A stretch of 64,000 nt of DNA from Dugong dugon (taxonomy: Eukaryota > Chordata > Mammalia > Sirenia > Dugongidae). Where the stretch lies: NCBI GenBank assembly GCA_030035585.1, contig CM057464.1:76306919-76370918 (forward strand), read 5' to 3'. This document shows, piece after piece, positions 47,461-60,343 of this stretch (position 1 is the first letter of the stretch; every line of letters begins with the position of its first letter). Below the pieces are notes generated by a model that saw nothing but the letters and a program-made list of their open reading frames with translations, was not told the DNA's origin and made no database searches. The position numbers and the translations under genes are program-made.

Positions 47461-50400
47461 AACCAGGTCCTCCATTTCATTTCTAAGCGTTAGCAGTATA
47501 CCCTGCTATCTCTGTAGGGAAGAAGCAATATTATTCAACCCCAGATGAACCTGAAAAGGAATTTCTATGGAGAATTTAGCAAAGCTCCCCTTTATTTCTC
47601 ATCACAAGTATTTTTAGTTGAAGTCAGAGGGGGCCTCACTGACAAGCACTACCAATTGGGACTGCCTAGTGTCTTCAGTGTATTCCGTCATGTTGTTTGT
47701 GGCGACACTGAAGTTGGTGACCCTGGAAGGTGCCTTTTCCCACACATCATTAGGCCAAGATGAAGGCTCCGTTAAGTTTTTCAGTCAGGTGACTGTATTT
47801 TCCTAATGTACTTCTCCAAGTGCTGATGTCATTTCATTCCCAGAATTATTTCAATTATATCCTAACAGTTTTTTATTGCATATTTTCAACTTTGGACACC
47901 TTTTGAGAGGACAAATGATTTACATCTATATTCAATCTGCTGTACCTTTCTTTTCTCTGGCTCTTCATGGCTGAAAAGTCCCTGTGTTATTTGTTTTGTG
48001 TGTATTATTTGACCAGGAAGGAGTTGTGTGAAAATACAGTTCAATAGCATTCCTAAGGAGTATAATCCTTTTGCATTTACTCTGTATGTTTATTCTTAGG
48101 TTTCTACTATTAATTAGCAAATTCATTCCTGATAGCTACAATGAGGTTAGAATAAATGCGCCCGGCTAGGTATCTAGCAAAGCCCAATGTATTCAGAGTG
48201 GTAACAAGAGACCAATTCTATTCTGATAAACACCATTAAAAGGAAAAGATAAATCAAATATTATGGCCTTAGTCAGCAAGTTTTATTTTACCAAAGGAAT
48301 CTTAGCTGAACCACAGCTGTAATTTGGAATCTTAGCTCAAAGTGACTGCGTTGTATTTTTCTCAGGGGTCAGAAAATCAAATCTGTATTCTCCTAGTCAG
48401 GCACACCGTAAAGTGTGCCACCTTCAACTGGATTGTTTGGATGGCCCATAAGTCTTGGTAACTTGGTGGATTTTGATGCACAGTCATGAGTTCCACAGGC
48501 ATTAATTCTGCTCCATTGCTTGTCCATTTGAAATAAAAGTGTCCGTGAATACATTATACTTGGGGACCTCCAAATCCCACTTTAGTTTGTTGTCATTCTC
48601 AAGGTCACTGATCTTCTTTGCTGTCATTATTTCAGTATCCAGAGCACATTTGAAGTTTGCTGCTATTGTGTCCCTTCTCTTTTGCTTTTGAAAACTGTAT
48701 GGGCTCTTACTCTTGAGAAAATTAACATTCCCTTTTGTTCACAAAGCAAGATTATTTGGAAAGGTCAATGTATGTAGCATATCACTCTGGTATATTTCTA
48801 TAGAGAAATATGTCTGCTATATTTCCGTGATGCCCTGGGTTAAAAGCTTACGTTATTTATGGTCCATAACCATGTAGAAATGATCATTGTAAATTCATTT
48901 GTTATTTGAAAGCAACTACTTTCATTTAGAAGATTTTATGAGGGCCTTTACTAAAGGAAATGACCGAACCATTGCTACAGAGTTGGCTCTGTGAGGACTG
49001 CGGAAGCCCTAGGGGCTCTCAGGACCAAATGCATCATTGGGAAGGCACCCTTAACTATTTGTGACTCTTTTAGGGAATTAAATATTCTTTTAATTTTTAT
49101 TTGGTATTTCCATTTCAGTAACTTGGGCTAAACTATGGTTAATCTATTGTATTTCCTCCTACTTTTTATAAGAGCAGATATTATCTTATGCTGTTGATAC
49201 TACTGATGTTTAGGCAAGAATCTATATACAAGTTCTGAAGGATAGATTTTTCTAACCAGGAAAACTGAAAAACACGTGTCAGTAGCTTCTAAGGGTAAAT
49301 AGAGGGATATAGAAATGAAGCTAGAAGTTGAAGGAAATTGTTTTTTCAGCAAGAAGCATCAGAATCGTTTCAGTAGGGGGCCATCCCATCAGAAATTCGT
49401 ATGTGTAAGAGATGCATGAATGTTTTCTTGAGAATACTGGTGGGTCAAGAGGGTCCAGGTTTGGCATATGAATAGCAGGTACAAAGAAAGTGTATAGGCT
49501 TTATTCATACCTACTTTTATTTTCATTGTTACCAATCCTTAATACCTTATATGATGTAATTTTAGTAGAATCAAACTTAACAGCGTAGACTTATAGAATT
49601 AATTGCATTCATCCTCAATTCCAACTACTGACTGAGTAACCTTTTAGCACTTTGTGGTATAACAACACAGAGTTGGTTGTAGCATGGATCTGCCAGTTCG
49701 TGACTGCGACCTGATGTGGTTAAAAATCCTTGTGTGATACTCCAGTGAAAGCTGATTTTCACTGAGTATACAAATCAAGTAACCATATAATTTGTTATCT
49801 GAAGTAGGACAGTTCTGAGAGTAATCAAGGATGCTATTAATAGTTAAATTTGGACATAAGCATGCCCATGTTCTCAGAGATTTTATTTTATTTAGAAATA
49901 AAATAGTTTCAAGCATTCCTTTTTCTTGTGAAAACCCTTTATTCTGTGTAGTTTAAAACAGAGAATTGAATTCACATAGCATAAGCTTAACAAAAAAAGT
50001 GTACTTTTATTGTAAAAAGACTGGAAGAATTTATATCTAGGACCAATAAATGTTGGACTATTGGGAAAAAGTTGTTTTGATTTTATCTTAAGCCTAAACC
50101 TATTAAGCCGGATTGGAAGAAACATCTATTTTTCTCTACAAACATGACAATGATTGAAAATATACCATTAAGTTGAGTGGGAAGGAGAACCCCTTAAAAG
50201 ACTGACCATAGAGACCTCAGGAATTTGTCAATCCAGCAAATGAAGAGCCTATAGGGGAAAAGCAAATGTTGAACACAGGAATGAGCAGTCAAGATGGCAA
50301 CACAGAGTTAAAAGGAACTGCTATTTCTCCTCTGTTTTCTTCTGCAGACACTGGATATTATAATAATCCAGGAACCATGCACAGGACTTACTTGCCTGTG

Positions 50401-50685
50401 GTTTCTGGAATTTCTGGAGATGATGCCCTCAGGACACACAAAGGGGTTCCTTCAGCCCAGTGGGTGAAGTAAAAAACATCTGACAATCGGATTTGGATGG
50501 CAGATGGAGTGTGAGATTATTGACTTTATATTCTTTATGTGACTTTCCCTGTTCATTTTATTTCTTTTTAATTAGCTAGTGGAAAACATGCCTGACCTAT
50601 AATGTCAGATATTTTCAGGAGGGCAGGTAGATTGGGAATGGGATAGGGATTTAAGAGATGAAGTTAGGAGGCAGGTTTTAATCCT
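47461..50685. other. Intergenic, nothing recognised
   Basis: More than 3 kb with no gene, RNA or repeat I can identify. The short open frames here are consistent with chance. Confidence 0.55.
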
Positions 50686-50689
50686 AGCT

Positions 50690-50828
50690 GAATATTAGAA
50701 TCACCTGAGAAGCCCAGTCTCCTCCCACCCCCCCATTGTGAATTTATTTAATTGCTTTGGAGTGAGACCTGGATAAATCTATTTTTAAAAAGTTTCTGAT
50801 ATATAGCCAGACATGAGAACCACTGAGT
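50690..50828. mobile_element. MER5-like hAT MITE relic
   Basis: 'TATTAGAATCACCTGAGAAG', 'TTTAATTGCTTTGGAGTGAG' and 'CATGAGAACCACTGAG' resemble a non-autonomous hAT-Charlie element. The left end is poorly preserved. Confidence 0.5.
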
Positions 50829-50940
50829 TAGAGTATTTGACACCACAATAATAGTCCATGAATTTAATTCATTATGGGGAATTGAGATGTTATGTTAGAG
50901 GATATTTTAACTGGATATTTTAACGGGGTATAGCTTTCTA

Positions 50941-51128
50941 GGAGTCCCTGGGTGGTGCAAATGCAGTCACTGCTAACTGAAAAGTTGGTATTTGAGCCCA
51001 CCCAGAGGCACATGAGAAGAAAGACCTGGTAATTTACTTCTGAAAATCAGCCATTGAAAACCCTATGGAGCACAGTTCTACACTGACACAAATGGGTCAC
51101 CATGAGTTGGAACTAATTCAACAACAAC
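50941..51128 (+). mobile_element. Afrotherian SINE, 'CCCAGAGGCAC' structural type
   Basis: Head GGAGTCCCTGGGTGGTGCAA, middle CACCCAGAGGCACATGAG, tail 'CATGAGTTGGAACTAATTC' plus AACAACAACTG. The flanks GGTATAGCTTTCTA and GGGATAACATTCTA look like a diverged target duplication. Confidence 0.85.
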
Positions 51129-51136
51129 TGGGATAA

Positions 51137-51665
51137 CATTCTAAGTTGACAGTGTTTTTCTTTCGTCACTTTAAAGATGCCATCCCATTGTCGTATGGTC
51201 TGTATGATTTCTGACTAGAAGTAAATATATTTGTTCTTCATTAAATAATGTATTTCTTTTCCTCTCTAGTTGCTTTTAATATTTTCTTTCTATACTGGTC
51301 AGCAATTTATGATGTGCCTTGTGCTTTTATTTTATATTTCTTCTGCTTGGGTTCTCAAACATTGAGCAACAAGACTGTGATCCCTTGAGAAGAGAGATAT
51401 TGAACCTGTTGCTTTATAGTTTTCATCAAATTTTTGGCCATCATTTCTTCAAATATTTTTTCTGTCCTGCCTCTCCCCATTTTATGGGACTCCAATTACA
51501 CATATGTTGGACCACTTGATATTGTTCCACAGTTCAGTGAGACACTTTTTAAAAAAAATCTTTATTCTGTCTGTGCTTCACTTTGTGTAGTGTCTATGCC
51601 ATGTCTTTTAGTTCTCTGTTCATCTGTAATATGTCATTAACCTTACTCAGTGTAATTTTCATTGT
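51137..51665 (-). mobile_element. Old L1M-type 3' untranslated region
   Basis: 'CTTTAAAGATGCCATCCCAT', 'CTTCAAATATTTTTTCTGTC', 'GGGACTCCAATTACACATAT' and 'CACTTGATATTGTTCCACAG' are classic reverse-strand ancient L1 3'UTR text. Confidence 0.7.
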
Positions 51666-51710
51666 GTGTGCATGTGTTTAATTTCAGAAGTTCCTTCATT
51701 TTCCTCTTTA

Positions 51711-51780
51711 TTCTTATGCATGCTGAAGTTTGAGAATCAGTGGTGATTCTTATGCATGCTGAAGTTTGAGAATCAGTGGT
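51711..51780. repeat. Perfect tandem duplication, 36-bp unit
   Basis: TTCTTATGCATGCTGAAGTT begins both units (51711-51746 and 51747-51780). They agree without mismatch over the 34 bases of the second unit. Confidence 0.95.
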
Positions 51781-52519
51781 ATAAATAATCGGATGGAAAA
51801 ATAGATGGTGAAATTTCCAAGTTTGCTATTATCCCCCAAGTCTTAAGTCTATGAACAACCAGATGATAGAGAAAGACCAGAGTAAGTACATATAAGTCAG
51901 CACAGATAAGTAGAACCATGGCAAATGAATTTGAATACCAAAAGAGAATTATAAAATAGTTATATAACTTTTCTGTATAAAAATGGAAAGTTGTGGTTAC
52001 TACCCAAAGATGAAGATTGTTCCCTGAGGACGTTAGATCAATATACAGATAAAGAGTGAACATACTTGACATTATTATAAAGGGAACTAGAAACTACACT
52101 GAAAATACTTCATTATCCTTTCATAGTATTTTGAGGCTGAAATCTGGACTGTGTTCAATTCTGTGTTCAATTCAAATCAAGAAAGATATAGTAGATTATG
52201 ATGCAATAACCAAGGATGTGTTTTTGGTTTTTGGTGATCATATCTGCCATATATAAGAAGCTTAGGTAATTTCAGTTTAGGAAGTAAAAGCTGAAATATT
52301 AAGTGACTAACACCTATTAATTAAAAAATAAGGTGACACATGATCTTCATCAAGCTGTGAAGAAGTATGGCATTCTCTATAACTTGACTGAAGAACATTT
52401 AACAAATGGAAGGAAGTTCTTGTAGAAGATGTGTGGAGCTTAATAAATGATACCAGGTGTAGATGTAAATGAATTCAAGAATGATTTGAATGAATTTATG
52501 AATGACAGAGTTGCAAATC

Positions 52520-52728
52520 AAAACTAAACCAGTTGCCATTGAGTTGATTTCAACTCATGGTGACCCCTGTGTGTCAGAATAGAACTGTGCTCCACAGGAT
52601 TTTCAATAGCTGATGTTTTAGAAGTAGATCACCAGGCTTTTCTTCCAAGGTGCCTCTGGGTAGACTTTAACCGCCAATCTTTTGGTTAGCAGCCAAGGTG
52701 TTAGTTGTTTGCCCACCCAGGGACTCCC
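52520..52728 (-). mobile_element. Afrotherian SINE, 'CCCAGAGGCAC' structural type
   Basis: Reverse-strand copy: 'ACTAAACCAGTTGCCATTGA' at the tail end, 'AAGGTGCCTCTGGGTAGAC' in the middle, and GCCCACCCAGGGACTCCC at the head. Confidence 0.88.
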
Positions 52729-52779
52729 AACAGAGTCACAGGAGACTAGAAAAAGAGGTTGGAAGACAAATATATGAAT

Positions 52780-52810
52780 ACAGACACACACACATACACA
52801 GACACACACT
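52780..52810. repeat. CA-rich microsatellite
   Basis: An imperfect CA repeat with TACA and GACA interruptions. Confidence 0.85.
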
Positions 52811-53172
52811 ACCACAGCATGTAGCTTGGAACCATCCATTGCAGTAGAATACTGACTTGGATTGTCCAGTTTGGCAATTTCCATATTTTGATGTTGAAGT
52901 GAGAGAAGAAGCATATTTTGGAGTAGATGTCAAGAAAAGTCGTACTGTAGTGGCAGGACTTGAGTTGACTCTTGAAGAGGCATTAAGATGAGACTAGGGA
53001 GTGAAGGGAACAAGATATTTTAAGACAAATGAGAGATAGTGGCAGAAAAGACAGAGAGACTGAAGTTAGCACAGCCAGTTTAAGTAATAGGTCCTTGTTC
53101 CTGCATGAGCAGTGAGCTGAAACCTTCCTGGGAGCTGGTATGGTTTACCGTTTAAGAGTATCAACTGTAGAT

Positions 53173-53688
53173 CAGTGCTATCCAATAGAAATGTAATGTG
53201 AGCCACATCTATAATTTAAAAATTTCTAGTAGCCACATTAGAAAAGTAAAAATAAACAAGTAAAATTAATTTTAATAATATATTTTTATTGAACCCAATA
53301 TATAAGAAATATTACCATTTTAACATGTATTCAGTATAAAAATTATTAATGAGATATTTTACATTTTTTTTTCATACTAGGTCTTCAGAATCTGATATGT
53401 ATTTTACACTTATAGCACATGTTAATTTGGAAGCTAAATTTTCATCAGAAATATTTGATCTGTATTTAGATCTTATAAAATTTATGGTTGAAAAAGTATA
53501 TTCACATAATCCAAGTTGTTCCGAACAAACTTAAAAATTTTCCAATAACTGAATGGAGTAAGTATTGGATTTAAAAATTAAATTTAAACTAATTAAAATT
53601 AAAAAGTCAGGTTCTCAGTTGCATTAGCTGCATTTCAAATGCTCAATAGCCACATGTGACTATTGAACGGTATAACTCTAGAGTCTGA
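53173..53688 (+). mobile_element. Ancient DNA transposon (hAT-type MER element), about 510 bases
   Basis: It starts CAGTGCTATCCAATAGAAAT and ends with 'CAATAGCCACATGTGACTAT'. The GAGCCACAT/ATGTGGC pairing of the ends indicates terminal inverted repeats. The AT-rich middle fits a known mammalian element whose name I do not assign. The open frame at 53349-53534 lies inside it and is not a gene. Confidence 0.6.
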
Positions 53689-53689
53689 T

Positions 53690-54060
53690 TTTCAAAATCA
53701 GATCTACCACTTTCTAGCTATTTGGTATATTAACCTCTAAGTCTTGGTTTCCTTATTTGTAAAATCAGGCTAGTACAGTGAAACCTCTGAGAGCTGGAAC
53801 TCGACAGGACCGCCTTGTTTTTCCGGATCTTTCAAGTTTTCCACCTTTGACGGTGCCGTCTTACCACTTTTCTATCACTCCTTTTAGTGGAAAACATTTG
53901 AGTTTTCCTTTTCTGACAGGTTTCTGCCTTACACAGTTTTCTGCTTTTGCAGGTTTTGCTGTAATAGGATAACTGTGAAGGTTCAATCAGATAGTCTGTA
54001 TAATACACCTAACCCAGTTCCTTGTACGTAGTAAGTTCTCATTGTCGGTTATTGTTTTGA
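53690..54060 (+). repeat. MIR SINE split by a TA-flanked MITE
   Basis: 'GATCTACCACTTTCTAGCTA' and 'CTTGGTTTCCTTATTTGTAA' before 53774, and 'GATAACTGTGAAGGTTC' plus 'CCAGTTCCTTGTACGTAG' after 53964, are the two halves of a forward MIR. Confidence 0.75.
53776..53961 (+). mobile_element. TA-flanked MITE (Tc1/mariner or pogo type), copy 1
   Basis: A 186-base element from CAGTGAAACCTC to GGTTTTGCTG, bounded by TA on each side (53774-53775 and 53962-53963). The ends are inverted repeats of about 10 bases. It has inserted in a MIR. A second, oppositely oriented copy is at 59881-60070. Confidence 0.85.
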
Positions 54061-54390
54061 CAGTTGGGAAGAATGGCAAAATCTATCTTGAACGTTCTAA
54101 CTTAGATGAAGATGGGAGAGCCAATTGAAGAAGTAGAATAGAATTCAGGTGAAAGGCTTAGGCCTGAAGAAAGCACAGGAGAATAGGGGTTTGTGGATGT
54201 TCTTTTGACTATTATAGCACTTAGGATACTCTTTTCTCTCTTTTCCACCAGATTAAACTATGTGATATTGCCTAGATGTGGCTAGTAAAACGGAGGAACT
54301 GAATTTTTTATTTGATTTGATTTCAAGTACCTGGAATTATGTCTGCACATAGTAGGCATTTAAGAAATATCTGTTGAATGAACAAATTCA

Positions 54391-56110
54391 GCTCACCAAA
54401 AGACTAAGTATAACAAGAGAATACAGAATTGAATACTTAAACATTTTAGAGGACTTTGGTGAATTACTCGGTTTTATGCTTTTAAAATAATAATACAGTT
54501 CAAAATAAGACTTTGGTATACTCACAGATAGATCTTTTGAAATGAATAAAAAGCATCAATTTTGCTAAAAGTTTGGTGGATTAGAGGTGCTCTAAGATGT
54601 TAAAAATAAAATCCTTCATTCTTGAAAGGGCACTGTACTTTTATTCAAATTAAAACAGTTTTTGTTTTTTCAGTTTTTTCTCATTATTTGCATTTTAAGT
54701 CATTTTCTATGCTTTTGAGACTCTGAGGACTATGAAAGTCATATGAAAGTGCTGAAGAAATTACCCAGTACTCTTCCTTCCTCTCAAATTTTCCTCTCTC
54801 AACAGGTACACGTCAGAGGATTCTGTTAGTTGACAAGGGGGCAGTCTCGTTAGTGTGACGTCGCTTCCTCATTTGGTGACAATTTTATATAGCATTCTTC
54901 AGGCTATCTCGTTTGACACCTTAGAACAGCTGCCAAGTCCTTTCCCTCTCTCTGTAAACAAGGCTGTCACTCACGAAGCATCCCCTTACCTCAGTAGGGG
55001 GTGGAGGTTAATGACTTTGGAAATGGAAAACAGAACAACCATCAAAAGGACTTTTAATACCAGGAGAATTATAGGGAAATAATTGAATCAAAATAAGATT
55101 ATAAATAGACCGTATTACAAGCTGCATTTGCTAAAAGGTTTCATATCAGTTGAAGTTTCATGTTACCTAGGAAGAGCAATAAAAAAAAATAAAGTAGATT
55201 GAAAATGGTTACCCTTGAGAAGCTATTTCTGACTTTTTGGCAGGATTCACCTGTGTGGCAGCTGATGCCCATATAGTGTGTCTCTTTTCGTACTTTCTTT
55301 TCAACTTCAATTCTGCTTTACAAGTAAGACTTCTGATAGTTTTTTTTTTTTTTCCCTTAGAGTGTCTTTGATTTATCATTTAGTTTAGTGGTTAAAGAAA
55401 TGAGACAGCCTGTGCATCGGGGGAAATGCTGATATTTTTAGGCTTCTGATAGGTGGCCTTTTAAGGTCAAATACTCTAAGAGGAATCACGAGCTTTTTTT
55501 TTGAACAGACTGTATTCAGTCTGAATCAGAAAGTACTAGAAACAGAAATTAGAAGAGCAGAGAAAGACTTCTAAGAAACACAACCATTGCATATGAGCGC
55601 ACGCACACGTGTACACTTGTACACACACACAGACACACAAATATGCAGCTGGTGGAGATGGGAATGGGAGTGATTTCTGCATCAAGACTCTCTGACAGCT
55701 AAAAGGCAGACATGTGTCCTGGGATTTAGCCATCAGATGTACCTGTGAGAGACTCTGATACAGAAGGGAACAATATGAGCAAATAGGCTTTTACCTGGAA
55801 CCTTCTGCTTGTTGGTGTAGAGGTGGCAGTAGGCTGCTCAGTGGTTCCCTCTAGTCTTTGGTGGGGCAATAGTAATAGTGTCATTTTGTTTTAACAGGCT
55901 GTACATTTGTTTATGCCATTTGTGTCCAAGCTCATCCTTGAGCCTGATTCTCCAGGTCTCCCAACCAACACTTCTGCAGATTTCATATCTTTTTTTTACT
56001 CATCAGCCAATGATAGTTTTATTGCTTGCAACCAAAGCCTGACTGATACGTACTTCTAGAGGGACATAAGGTAGAATTCCAGGAAACAAATTGCACTTTA
56101 ATTTTGCATA
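54391..56110. other. Intergenic, microsatellite only
   Basis: A CA-type microsatellite lies at 55606-55642 and a T run at 55341-55355. Nothing else is recognised. A fragment with 'GTCTGCACATAGTAGGCATT' just before it (54330-54390) looks like an L2 or MIR 3' end. Confidence 0.55.
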
Positions 56111-56113
56111 GAG

Positions 56114-56272
56114 AATTCCCTGAGAATTCCCACTGGCCTTTAAGATGAGCAGTTCAAATCCACCAGCTGCTCCTTGGAAACGCTGTGAGGCAGTTCTACT
56201 CTGTCCTACAGGGTCACTATGAGTCGGAATCAACTCGACAGCAATGAGTTTGGTTTTTTGTTTGTTTGTTTT
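56114..56272 (+). mobile_element. Afrotherian SINE, internally deleted
   Basis: 'AGTTCAAATCCACCAGCTGC' to 'TATGAGTCGGAATCAACTCG' with a TTTGTTTGTTTGTTTTG tail. The head is poorly preserved and the middle block is missing. Confidence 0.88.
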
Positions 56273-58470
56273 GTTTTGAGATGAGAGTCTAGGGGAAATT
56301 CTTATAAATAGTAGTATCTATTTCAACCAATCTTGATTCTGAAGCCAGTCAGATGCAACCCTGGATATTCTGTCCACTGATAAAGACAAACAGTGAAATC
56401 CCCCAATCCATATTTGCATAAGCCCTCCATATCTTCATCACTGACCAGCTCTGCTCCTGTTCCTGCTCCTGATTCTTAGCTCTATCCCTTAGTTTGGCCT
56501 CTAATGACCATCCTTGGACCTGCTTGTATGTTGGACTCGCTGGTTTGACTCTGGGATCCAGAACAATCTCTCTGGATTTTGACATTTGAATTATCAGCCT
56601 GTTGATCAGCCTCCTATGACCTAACCTCTGGTTCCAAATAGCTTGGCAGCTTTAATGGTTGGACTTGCCTAGCCCATTTCAACCCTTTTTGCTCCAGTTC
56701 TCTGGATTCAGGGGAATGCCAGTTGCTTCATGGAGTAAAGATGAGTTATATCTCATGGGAAACAAGGCATGGAAGGGAGATAGCAGCTCTAATGAGCCAA
56801 TACAAGGGGGTGAAGAGCAGAAAGTCACCTGGCACTTACAGATCTCACCTCCTAATTCTTCAGAGATACTCCCAGTTCTGCTCCTATTCTTTTCCCTGGA
56901 AAAAAGTTTCGGGTAAACTAGATAAATGGTTTTATTTCTTCATGGAGAAGCAAATCCTTAAGAAGAAGCAGAGCCCACAATTTTTTAATTAATTCAAAGT
57001 TTTAGCATTTTTAACTGTCCCATCTGTAAGCTGATTAGGCTAAATACCCATCCCCAGAATCTTCTGTTCTCTAGAAATTACATGTTCTATATTTCCTACC
57101 TCCCTTACCACTAAAGTCATATCTCAGGACTCTGGAGTTACTGTTGTCAACTCCAACAGCTACAAAGAATGGTCTGAGAGATGAGCGGAGGGAAAGGGGG
57201 AACAGATTTCTCCAAATATCTTGTGAAGCTGCCAGGGTTGTCACCTTTAGCTGCAGTAGTGGTTGCTGGGTAACACAATACTGATGGTTTCTAATATGGA
57301 GATGTATTGCATATTCTCTATCTCTCTTGGAGAAATGAATTCTACTGTCATTTTCTTTTTGCTTCATAGATGATCAACTTAAATCTTTGCCTATGTTGTT
57401 GAAAACTAGAATCAATGTGAACGGTGACATTTTTGAGAGCGTGAACCAGGAGAAATAGATTGGTAAAAGTAGTGTGAAATGGTTTCTATCGAAGTCATTG
57501 TGCTTGATAGGTTTTCTTAAAGCATTAACCTCAGAGGGGACTTCAAGAGATACTTTCAAGATACAGCACTCTGACAAAAGAAGACAGCCGAGTCAGTGGG
57601 TCAAAAAATAGGGTAGGACCTAAAGGGACTACATTTGAAATTCTCTTTCACTACTGAGTCACTGAGGTGCTCATCATTGCTTCAGTTTTTCTACCTGTAA
57701 AGTGGGAACACTAGTGTTCTATATATTTTAATACCTTATAATTGCTTCATATTGTAGAAGTATTATACCTTCATTCACAAAAAAAAAAAAGAGCAGATGT
57801 CAAAAAGAACGTAAAATATATGCTCAGTCTTCCTTCTCCTTTCCCTTGATCCAGTGAAGTATTTACTTCACTTTGGTGTATACCCTTTAGACCTCCAGAT
57901 TATCTTTGCATCCTCAGTTTTGAGATCCACCCTTTAACAGTGACTGATAAACACTGAAAATTCAATCAACTATATATCACTCTTTTCTTTTTTCTTGATG
58001 GAAAGTAGCTTCAATCATACTAAAAGATCAATAAAACTGACCTAAGAAATAAACTGCATGTTACATCACAAAACTCTTACTTTGTACCACACAAAGCAAG
58101 TAAATTTTCAAACATGGGTCTATATGCCTAGGGCAACCATAACAGTAAACACGCATCTTGTGGAAATTTGTGGGTTATCCTAAAGGGTCCTCAATCAACA
58201 GTGTACTGGAGAATAATACTTGCCAACGTGACAACACAGGGAGGGATAGAGTAAGTCCCTTTGCTGATGAAAAAGTCCTCCTAAGTGGGTGTTAGTAAAC
58301 CATAGTTCAAGGACTGGGAAAGACCCTGATCTCTGTGTGATGCTGCATAAGCCAGCCAGTGAAGACCAGGGTTACCCAGTGACCACACAGGGGCTGGTCG
58401 GTTCATTAAGGCCTTTGTTGCTTTTAGGGGATGGTGTATTATTTAAAATGTCCAGTGTTTCAGGTCTATT
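56273..58470. other. Intergenic, nothing recognised
   Basis: No gene or repeat identified. A poly-A run lies at 57779-57791. The open frames at 56659-56916 and 57071-57367 show no family features. Confidence 0.55.
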
Positions 58471-58471
58471 T

Positions 58472-58632
58472 TAGGAGCCCTGGTGGCGAAGTGGTTAAAG
58501 AACTTGGCTGCTAACCAAGAGGTTGGCAGTTCAAATCCACCAGCCACTCTTTGGAACCCTGAGGGGACAGTTCTACTCTGTCCTATAGGGTTGCTGTAAG
58601 TTGGAATTGACTCGATGGCACTTATTTTTTAT
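58472..58632 (+). mobile_element. Afrotherian tRNA-derived SINE
   Basis: TAGGAGCCCTGGTGGCGAAG to TTGACTCGATGGCACTTATT. The middle block is missing, as in the copy at 26594-26758. Confidence 0.92.
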
Positions 58633-59533
58633 TTGTATTATTTTTTAACCTAGAGGGCTTCTGTTCTATTGGTCTGGCTGTAAGGGTCCTTGTTAAGAGG
58701 TAAGTGGAGTCTTTCCAATATTATTACCTCGGAGTAAGGAGGGAGAGACTGAGGTCTGATCTTCTGAGATAGCTCCTCTCTTGCCCGTAGAGAGGGAACT
58801 AGTTGCCTGGAGAAGAGAGATGAGGGAGATTTCACATAGTATATACCCTCTTGTACATTGGAGTTTTGTACCATGTGCAAATATTATCTATTCCAAAATA
58901 AAATAGAAATTAGCATTTAAAAATTTAAAATACAAATGACAATGAAAAAAAATCTATCATTTCAGGTAGAGGTTAAATTGCTATATAGAATTTTTTAATC
59001 CCATATGCAGTTTAGTTCTCTTGGAAGCATCAAAGGAACATGGCAAAACATTTAAATGAGGAAATTGCTACTTCTTATAATAGCCCAGATTAATGAAAAC
59101 AATATTGGAAGATACTGCTTTTATAGCAGACTATATTCCAATATAGGTGCTTTGGCTACAGGATTCAGATCACCCTAACTAAACCCACCAGGGCATCCAG
59201 AAAGGATCTTGCCCAACTCAGCGATAAATTAAGTATAGCGTGCTGCAGCCTCCCTCTGCTGACTAAAACATGCTCCACACTATCTTCTCCACAACAGAGG
59301 AGGCTTTCTAAACCTAACCATATTTTGTCATTTGTAAACTTTATATTGGGTTTTTGGAAATTGATTAATAGACAATTTCTGAGACTCTCCAAGAGGTTAT
59401 TTTAAAAATTTTTTCCTTTTGGTTTGTTAGACTATACACAATAGCATTTGGAATGTCATTTGCTGCACAAATGGGTAATTTATATGATTTGTTTATATGA
59501 TTCGAACACATGCAGCTACTGATACTAGATTAA

Positions 59534-59748
59534 ACAAACAAAAAAACCAAACCTGTTTTCATCAAGTTTATTTTGACTCATAATGACCCTATAGGACAGA
59601 GCAGAACTGCCCCATAGGGCTTCCAAGGCTGTAATCTTTACAGAAGCAAACTGCCACATCTTTCTCCCTCAGAGCAGCTGGTGGGTTCAAACTGCCAGCC
59701 TTTCAGTTAGCAGCCTAACACTTTAACCACTGCACCACCAGGGCTCCC
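59534..59748 (-). mobile_element. Afrotherian tRNA-derived SINE, full length
   Basis: AAAAAACCAAACCTGTTTTC at the tail end to 'CTGCACCACCAGGGCTCCC' at the head, with the full middle block. ATACTAGA and ATACTAAA flank it. Confidence 0.93.
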
Positions 59749-59880
59749 AATACTAAACTGGGGCCTTGAAATCCTTACACACAGTAGATTACACAGTTAC
59801 TTAATAAACCATTAATGTGATGCACTGAAATAGTCTGTATTCATCCTATGACCCTACATTTATTTTCCTAATACAAAATA

Positions 59881-60070
59881 CAGTACAACCCACAAAAGAC
59901 AGAACCTGTGTAAGGCAGAAACCTGTCAGAGAAGGAAAACTCAAATATTTTCTACTAATAGAGAAGATAGAAAAGTGGTAAGATTGAACCCTGTCAAAGG
60001 TGGAAAACTTGTGAGAGCCAGAAAAACAAGGCGGTCTAGTCAAGTTCCAGCTCTCACAGGGGTTTCACTG
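59881..60070 (-). mobile_element. TA-flanked MITE (Tc1/mariner or pogo type), copy 2
   Basis: A 190-base element from CAGTACAACCCAC to GGGGTTTCACTG between TA dinucleotides (59879-59880, 60071-60072). Its reverse complement aligns along its whole length with 53776-53961, for example CCGCCTTGTTTTTC and 'GACAGGTTTCTGCCTTACAC'. No coding capacity. Confidence 0.85.
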
Positions 60071-60343
60071 TAATTTATATTTTACTTTTAATTTGGGCAA
60101 GGAATAGCTCACCTCCTAGAAAACACCCTTCGTGTAGACTGTGTTCTGTTAACTTCCCTTTGTTTTGAATTTCCTTTTACACTTTTGGGCAAGTAAACAT
60201 CTTGAGTTTTCTACCTACGTGTTTTATTGAGATAGCATGAGTGTTATCCAGAAGTTAATAACTAGAGGAATTTAACAAATGAAATCATCTCCATGTTAAT
60301 AATCCAAGCACAGGATATAAATATACATTTACTGTACTATTTT

